From positions 1-15,035 of the forward strand of contig JANXVV010000556.1 of the NCBI GenBank assembly GCA_025351525.1: 15,035 bases of DNA, in the 5' to 3' direction. Numbering within the stretch: the stretch's first letter is position 1; every line of letters begins with the position of its first letter. The notes below the pieces were generated by a model. The model did no database searches and was not told the DNA's origin. It saw nothing but the letters and a program-made list of their open reading frames with translations. A program made the translations under genes and the position numbers. Below are positions 13,095-15,035 of the stretch, piece after piece. This DNA is from Humisphaera sp. GTDB lineage: Bacteria; Planctomycetota; Phycisphaerae; Tepidisphaerales; Tepidisphaeraceae.

Positions 13095-13871
13095 ATGAAC
13101 GAATGGGTTTTATCCGAGCAGAACCACGCGTTTATCGCGTCTAAAAAATGGGACGTGGTCGTGCTGCCTTTCGGGGCGACGGAACCGCACAACATTCATA
13201 TGCCGTATGGCACGGATATTTTTCAAGTGGAGGAAGTGGGTCGACGGGCTTGCGAAAGAGCGTATCGGCGGGGTGGCAACGTGCTCCTGTTGCCCGCGAT
13301 GCCGTTTGGTGTGAATACCAATCACCTGAAAGTGCCGGGCGGACTTGCTCTCAGCGTCACCCCGACAACTCTGCTCAAACTGCTGACCGATCTCGTCGAT
13401 GCCTTATCCCGCCAGGGAATACGGAAGATGGTGCTGCTGAACGGCCACGGGGGCAACGAGTTGAAACCCCTCACACGCGAGTTATTTCACAAGACGGATA
13501 TGTTTCTGTGCGTGTGTGATTGGTTCCGGGTTGCCGTCGATCAGTACCCGCGACTGTTCGCCGCGCCGGGTGAACATGCGGATGAGATGGAGACCAGCAT
13601 GGGGATGGCGTTTTTCCCGCAATGGATGAAGCCCGCCGTCGCCGGAAGCGGGACGGCCAAGGCGATCCGTTTCGAGGCGATCCGCAAAGGATGGGTCGGC
13701 ATCACCCGGCCATGGCATCTGCTGACCGAAGACACCGGTGTCGGTGATCCCGGCGCCGCGACCGCCGAAAAGGGGCGCGAACTTATGGAGATCGTGGTCG
13801 AGCGACTGGGTGATTTTCTATATGAATTGGCCGTCTCGCCGATGGATGAAAAATTCCCTTTTGAACCCTGA
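13095..13871 (+). CDS. Creatininase-family metal-dependent amidohydrolase
   Basis: This 258-residue cytoplasmic protein has the family length and signatures. The metal-binding segment reads LPFGATEPHNIHMPYGTD: Glu30, His32 and Asp41 have the spacing of the creatininase ligands Glu34, His36 and Asp45. His118 lies in LLNGHGGNE, the third conserved block, and GEHADEMETS (159-168) supplies the later acidic residues. The family hydrolyses cyclic or linear amides (creatinine, formamides, and peptide ends in cofactor maturation), so the substrate cannot be fixed. The HGGN form, not the HYEN of true creatininases, argues against creatinine itself. A GAAGGA site lies 8 nt before the ATG. The fumarylacetoacetase-family gene begins 20 bp after its stop, which suggests one catabolic operon. 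Confidence 0.9.
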   Translation: MNEWVLSEQNHAFIASKKWDVVVLPFGATEPHNIHMPYGTDIFQVEEVGRRACERAYRRGGNVLLLPAMPFGVNTNHLKVPGGLALSVTPTTLLKLLTDLVDALSRQGIRKMVLLNGHGGNELKPLTRELFHKTDMFLCVCDWFRVAVDQYPRLFAAPGEHADEMETSMGMAFFPQWMKPAVAGSGTAKAIRFEAIRKGWVGITRPWHLLTEDTGVGDPGAATAEKGRELMEIVVERLGDFLYELAVSPMDEKFPFEP

Positions 13872-13891
13872 CCGGTTAGCTTCCTGCCACT

Positions 13892-14689
13892 ATGCGAATC
13901 ATCCGCTTTCAATCGAACGGGAACATCCACCTCGGCCAACAGATCGACGATCGAACCGCCCTGCGGATCGAGGGCGATCTTCTCGGCACCCATCGTGTCA
14001 CCGATGAAACGCTGAAGATCGAGAAACTTCTTGCTCCGCTGGTGCCGACCGACATTCTGTGCATCGGTCTGAACTATCGCGAGCACGCCGCCGAGAGCGG
14101 GTCGGCCATCCCGCAGAATCCGATGCTTTTCATCAAAGCCGGCAACACCCTCAACAACCCTTTCGACCCGATCCCCATCCCCAAACGCAGCAGCGAGATC
14201 GATTACGAATGCGAACTGGCGGTCGTCATCGGCAAGACCGCCAAGCATGTTTCCCGCGAAAATGCGCTGGATTATGTGCTGGGCTACACCTGTGCGAATG
14301 ATGTCAGCAGCCGGGACTGGCAGCGCGATAAGAATCTGGGCGGTGGGCAATTTGCGAGAGGAAAATCTTTCGACGGTTTCTGCCCGCTCGGCCCGTGTAT
14401 CGTGACGAAAGATGAAATCCCCCACCCCAACCGGTTGAAAATCAAAACGACATTGAACGGCCAGGTCATGCAGGACCACACGACGGCCGACATGATTTTT
14501 GACGTGGCGACGGTGATCGAATCGCTCAGCAGCACGATGACGCTGCGGGCGGGTGTGGTCATTCTAACCGGCACCCCCCAGGGCGTGGGATTTGCGCGGA
14601 ACCCACCGGTCTGGATGAAAGCGGGGGACAAGGTGGTGATCGAGATCGAAAAGATCGGGCGGTTGGAAAATTTCCTGGTTCAGGAATAA
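13892..14689 (+). CDS. Fumarylacetoacetate hydrolase (FAH)-family protein
   Basis: This 265-residue enzyme has the common FAH-domain architecture: a short N-terminal region (1-50) and a catalytic domain (about 53-263). Motifs are 'CIGLNYREHAAESG' (57-70, with His65), 'DYECELAVVIG' (104-114, metal ligands Glu106 and Glu108), NDVSSRDWQ (136-144, Asp137 as third ligand), Lys158 in KSFDGFCPLGP and TGTPQGVG (226-233). The family cleaves C-C bonds of, or decarboxylates or isomerises, 2-oxo or 1,3-dioxo acids; members include acylpyruvate hydrolases and 2,4-diketo-3-deoxy-sugar-acid hydrolases. Sequence alone does not choose among them. It follows the creatininase-family gene by 20 bp without a strong Shine-Dalgarno, so it is probably co-translated or co-transcribed. 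A palindromic element begins 10 bp after its stop and may terminate transcription. Confidence 0.92.
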   Translation: MRIIRFQSNGNIHLGQQIDDRTALRIEGDLLGTHRVTDETLKIEKLLAPLVPTDILCIGLNYREHAAESGSAIPQNPMLFIKAGNTLNNPFDPIPIPKRSSEIDYECELAVVIGKTAKHVSRENALDYVLGYTCANDVSSRDWQRDKNLGGGQFARGKSFDGFCPLGPCIVTKDEIPHPNRLKIKTTLNGQVMQDHTTADMIFDVATVIESLSSTMTLRAGVVILTGTPQGVGFARNPPVWMKAGDKVVIEIEKIGRLENFLVQE

Positions 14690-14699
14690 ACCTACATAA

Positions 14700-14798
14700 C
14701 CCTACATAGCCCCCGGCACGCCGGGGGAAGGTGTTCGCGGTCGAATAGTTTGTAATAATGGTAAACGTTCCCCCCGGCGTGCCGGGGGCTATGTAGGG
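14700..14798. repeat. 99-bp element with perfect 28-bp inverted arms, adjoining a RAYT transposase gene
   Basis: The arms at 14700-14727 and 14771-14798 are perfect reverse complements. Each arm contains its own 8-bp palindrome (CCCCCGGC-AC-GCCGGGGG), giving two GC-rich hairpins in inverted orientation around a 43-base centre. That is the layout of a REP doublet (BIME-like) that RAYT enzymes recognise. It lies between convergent stops, and the transposase stop codon (14789-14791) is within the right arm. Confidence 0.9.
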
Positions 14799-15035
14799 CG
14801 ATTGATGCGTTTTGCCAGACGGGGCGGCACTGGATAGGGGCGCAACCATGTATAAGGAGACCGTGCCATCCCTTTCCGTTCGTTATGTTCCTCCACATAG
14901 TTCTGCACCGCCGCGACACCTTCCGCATCGAACAGAAACACCCGCCAATACCCATTCGTCCAAACCCGGCGAACTTCCGGGTTGCCCCGCATCTCCAACA
15001 CTATCGAACTGATTTGACTCTTAATCCTACCAACG
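14789..15035 (-). CDS. REP-associated tyrosine transposase (RAYT, Y1/IS200-like), 3' part only
   Basis: The minus frame is open from the right edge to a TAG at 14789-14791, giving about 81 residues of the C-terminal part. The visible sequence begins 'VGRIKSQISS' and continues 'VRRVWTNGYWRVFLFDAEGV' and 'AAVQNYVEEHNERKGM' to 'TWLRPYP'. The K-S helix, the VW..GYW block and the final 'YVEEH...G' helix match the end of the Y1_Tnp domain of RAYT proteins. The HUH motif and catalytic Tyr should lie further upstream; the Tyr helix may be at or near the visible part. RAYTs nick and move REP palindromes, and the flanking inverted element at 14700-14798 fits that. The final residues (NRPT) run into the repeat arm. 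Whether the gene is intact cannot be judged from this window. Confidence 0.75.
   Translation of the reverse strand, partial: VGRIKSQISSIVLEMRGNPEVRRVWTNGYWRVFLFDAEGVAAVQNYVEEHNERKGMARSPYTWLRPYPVPPRLAKRINRPT

Noticed and set aside
13541..14479. Minus-strand 312-codon frame antisense to the creatininase and FAH genes
   Set aside because: It spans two well-supported plus-strand genes and their gap, and shows no family motif.

Overview
The window is GC-rich and mostly coding, with many short palindromic repeats between genes. The small conserved protein at 3693-4052, the repeat peptides (a GGMGVPPV-type motif, and a 'PVILR...PQDD' insert) and the HUH-transposase tail at the right edge all resemble sequences I associate with Planctomycetota, perhaps Phycisphaerae-like lineages. 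That placement is inference from sequence style; there is no rRNA or other marker gene here.

Left region (1-5351): a minus-strand run of GT2 glycosyltransferase (3491-2364), GT4 glycosyltransferase (2354-984) and a GT-C-like polytopic membrane protein (910 to beyond the left edge). It looks like an operon for cell-envelope or exopolysaccharide glycan synthesis. A divergent small conserved protein follows (3693-4052, +). After it comes a convergent acyltransferase-3 membrane protein (5351-4167, -) that could O-acylate a glycan.

Middle region (5352-12542): a two-component signalling island. It holds a membrane-bound hybrid histidine kinase and a REC-only response regulator (both +), then a soluble double-PAS histidine kinase (-), then a translationally coupled soluble histidine kinase/REC-only regulator pair (-). 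There are three kinases and three receiver domains (one inside the hybrid kinase), and none carries a DNA-binding, GGDEF or HD-GYP output domain.

Right region (12543-15035): a 558-bp divergent intergenic stretch, then a plus-strand pair encoding a creatininase-family metallohydrolase and a fumarylacetoacetate-hydrolase-family enzyme, probably one small catabolic operon. A perfect 28-bp inverted-repeat element separates this pair from the 3' end of a minus-strand REP-associated tyrosine transposase (RAYT/Y1-type) that runs off the right edge.

The most striking aspect is the repeat landscape. At least six palindromic or inverted-repeat families occur in 15 kb. One (132 bp) sits in frame inside the GT4 gene and adds 44 codons. 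One is a 104-bp-period tandem triplet with a lone inverted copy 3 kb away. One abuts a RAYT gene and contains its stop codon. I saw no tRNA, rRNA, CRISPR array or replication origin.
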